The notes beneath the pieces were generated by a model that was not told the origin of the DNA, ran no database searches, and saw only the letters and a program-made list of their open reading frames with translations. Shown here piece after piece: positions 61,681 to 64,000 of a stretch of DNA of 64,000 nucleotides. Numbering within the stretch: position 1 is the stretch's first letter; each line of letters starts with the position of its first letter. Both the position numbers and the translations under genes were made by a program. Origin of the DNA: Archilochus colubris. Lineage: Eukaryota; Chordata; Aves; Apodiformes; Trochilidae. The DNA lies in assembly GCA_023079485.1 (NCBI GenBank), contig CM041084.1, forward strand, positions 12,832,609 through 12,896,608, given 5' to 3'.

Positions 61681-64000
61681 AACACCTTCGAGCTATAATA
61701 GAAAGAAACTATAAGCAATACTCCTGAGAGTATTTCTGTATTCTTTTACTAAAGATACATTTCTGTGGCTTTTTCAGCCACTCCTGGATAGTGGAAAAAG
61801 GTTTATTATGGACACTATCAAAGAAACCTGTTGGCTTCCTATCCTGGAATATTTGACTGTAACAAAAAGGATCGTGTATGCTGCACCCATCAGAAAATGA
61901 CTCCCAGTATGATTTTATTTTATCTTCTCATTGGAAGAACAAATTCTTAAAACACTAAAATTGCCAGGACTCTTTTGTATCAAATTTTCTTCTCAGACTA
62001 CTGACGTTATGAAGTAAAGAGACTGTGTTTTTTAAAGATCTAGACTAAGAATTCTCTTTTTGATTACTTTTAGCCATCTACACCATGACTGTCTCACTCA
62101 GAATTCTGATTTTCTAGTCATCACAGTACAGAGAGCAACTGGTATCACTGAAGTGTGCGACATCTCTCAGATCTGTAACATCTTAGTCATAGTGAGTGAA
62201 TCTCTGTGCCAGGGCCTGTCTTAGACTTAATCCACACCTGTAGAAGTATCCTTTTTCCTTTCTCTTCCAGTTCTTTACACCCAAATCTGTATTTACACAA
62301 AGATCCCTACAGTGAAATGCACAAAGAGGCACTTGTCACTGAAATCTTGTCACTTTTCACATGTAGTCTCTAGACTTTGTCATAATGTCTACTGCACTGA
62401 ATAGATGATGTCTTCTACATTTTTTCTGAATTTGCTGTCTGACCTAGCTGCTCTTCGAAACAATCAAATCTATGTTGATGTAGTTAAAAAGTTTGAATAT
62501 TTCTCCCTTCTTTTTCATCATGACATCCAGGAATAACCTCCTTTTCATGCATACAAAATCCTGTTGTGATAGCTTCCATTCCCAGGTCTCCATTTGTGTT
62601 ACAGATGCTACGAAAAAATAATTGTCATGCACAAACACAGTGCTTTTGAATAGTCTAGAAACACTATTTTAATCTATAGTATATTTTTTTATTCTTTCTC
62701 CTCCAGCTGGGACCAGGTACTAATTTTGAGTTACACACCTTATTCCATAAAATCTGCTTATATAAAGAAATATTCTTTTCCCAATTCATTATCATTTCAT
62801 CATCTCTTCTAACAGCAAAGTAGTCCAGAGATGTATTTTCATTTTGGCTCTGTGTATTTTGATTTCTGCATGTAATTACTGATATTTTTTTCTTAAAAAA
62901 AAATATATTTATTTTATGATGATCACCTGATTATGAGATAAATGCCCAACACCAGAAAGAAGTCATTTAGTTCCTCATGCTCCAGACGTAGAAAGATCCA
63001 TAAAAAACAGAGAAATCTCATTCATGCATTGAAATGAAACTTGGAGGAGGAAAATCTAAACTATATAAGATATAAAAATGTCTCCGAATCTTTCTGCCAG
63101 GAAAAAAGCATGTCAAAGAAAGCAGCTGTGACAGTGAAAGAGAAAGGCAATTCCCAATGGCAGGTATGGGTCCCAGTTTATGACTTGCCTAAGATATTGG
63201 GCATTGGGTATCTCTCACAGTGCTACATGGAACTGAGGCATGGTTCTTCTGCACCTTCAGTCTAGATGACAGTAATTTAGGATGAGATCCAAAGTAGTAC
63301 CTTTGCCATCTCAGGCACCTGAACAGATTTGTTGGATTTTTTTGGGATCCCTCTCCTGAAGCTAAATTCCACCTAAATTGCCATTTGGGCACCTAAGAAC
63401 TAGTTTAGTGCTGGGGCAAACCTGCAGCAAACTACACAAACTCACAGTGACTTCATTTCCTGCGTGCTGTGTTGGCTTTGTATCATGTGGGGAATGATGA
63501 GGCAAGACCTTCCACCCACCTTACCACTCCCTGCCTATCTGCACCTGCTCCTCCATGTTCCAGGGATGTATGGAGAGTGGGTTACACAATGGTACAAAAT
63601 TAACAGTTTAATGATGTCCAAATATGCCCCAACAAGTCCACAAAGAACTAAGTATGAGAGAATTTACAGAGGAAGAATGTCTCAGTGAGTCTGCAAAGAA
63701 GTAGTAGACCTGCTATGACTAAACTAATTTTTTTTAAACTAAGATATAACAGAGAATTCACAGGCTACAGGATTGTTTAGTAAGAGAAAATATGCAGATT
63801 CAAACAACAAAAAATTCTTAAGTTTCAAGCTTCCTCATATATATAACCTCTAAAATGCAAAGTTTTTAAAAAATAAATTTGGAAGTGTAATAATAAACCT
63901 GAGTAAAAGTAACAAGGCTTTTGTATTAGAGTTATTAAATATATTGAACACAATACTGTAAGAATGTTTGGCTTGCTTGATATTCTTCACAGACCATAGA
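61681..64000. other. Unique non-coding DNA, no gene seen
   Basis: AT-rich, with frames of at most about 74 codons and no domain or interspersed repeat recognised up to the window end. Confidence 0.55.

Noticed and set aside
1..64000. CRISPR arrays, operons, tRNA or rRNA genes, telomeric repeats
   Set aside because: No regularly spaced identical repeats, no cloverleaf-type box A/box B pair and no TTAGGG array were seen; the sequence is clearly vertebrate, not microbial.

Overview
The window looks like AT-rich, non-coding bird DNA, most likely from a songbird, lying in an intergenic region or a long intron. Three signs point to birds. CR1 retroposons are the main interspersed repeats. The first 262 bases are the end of an avian-type retroviral LTR. 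CpG is strongly depleted. No complete protein gene, rRNA, tRNA, operon or CRISPR array could be supported. Almost all open frames are under 120 codons and look like chance frames, many of them inside simple repeats.

Layout: 1-262, the 3' part of an endogenous retrovirus LTR on the + strand, cut by the window edge. 263-14489, unique AT-rich DNA with short A/T-rich tracts and two CpG-retaining blocks (8756-9110, 13190-13650) that could be conserved regulatory DNA. 14490-14767, a CR1 3' end. 17852-18245, a very old, decayed CR1-like copy. 24361-24900, a CT-rich tract followed by a quadruplex-capable C-rich run. 25631-25722, an AC-rich tract. 27230-27367, a small CpG-bearing block ending in a strong splice-donor match. 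36786-36945, a GGAA tract and an AT tract. 39440-39660, another CpG-retaining block. 41503-41946 (minus), the longest open frame, about 147 codons with one predicted membrane segment; it could be a terminal exon or a chance frame. 44150-44265, a MIR-type SINE, an ancient amniote repeat. 47805-48275, a CR1 3' end on the minus strand. 48440-49240, a GC-rich but CpG-poor island with a 33-bp degenerate repeat and no recognised identity. 49475-49707, a long CTTTC microsatellite. 55628-55797, an internal CR1 fragment on the minus strand. 61556-61680, a CAAA-rich tract.

The window shows no set of genes working together. The most useful leads are the minus-strand frame at 41.5-41.9 kb, the island at 48.4-49.2 kb and the candidate conserved elements. 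No new multi-gene system is visible.
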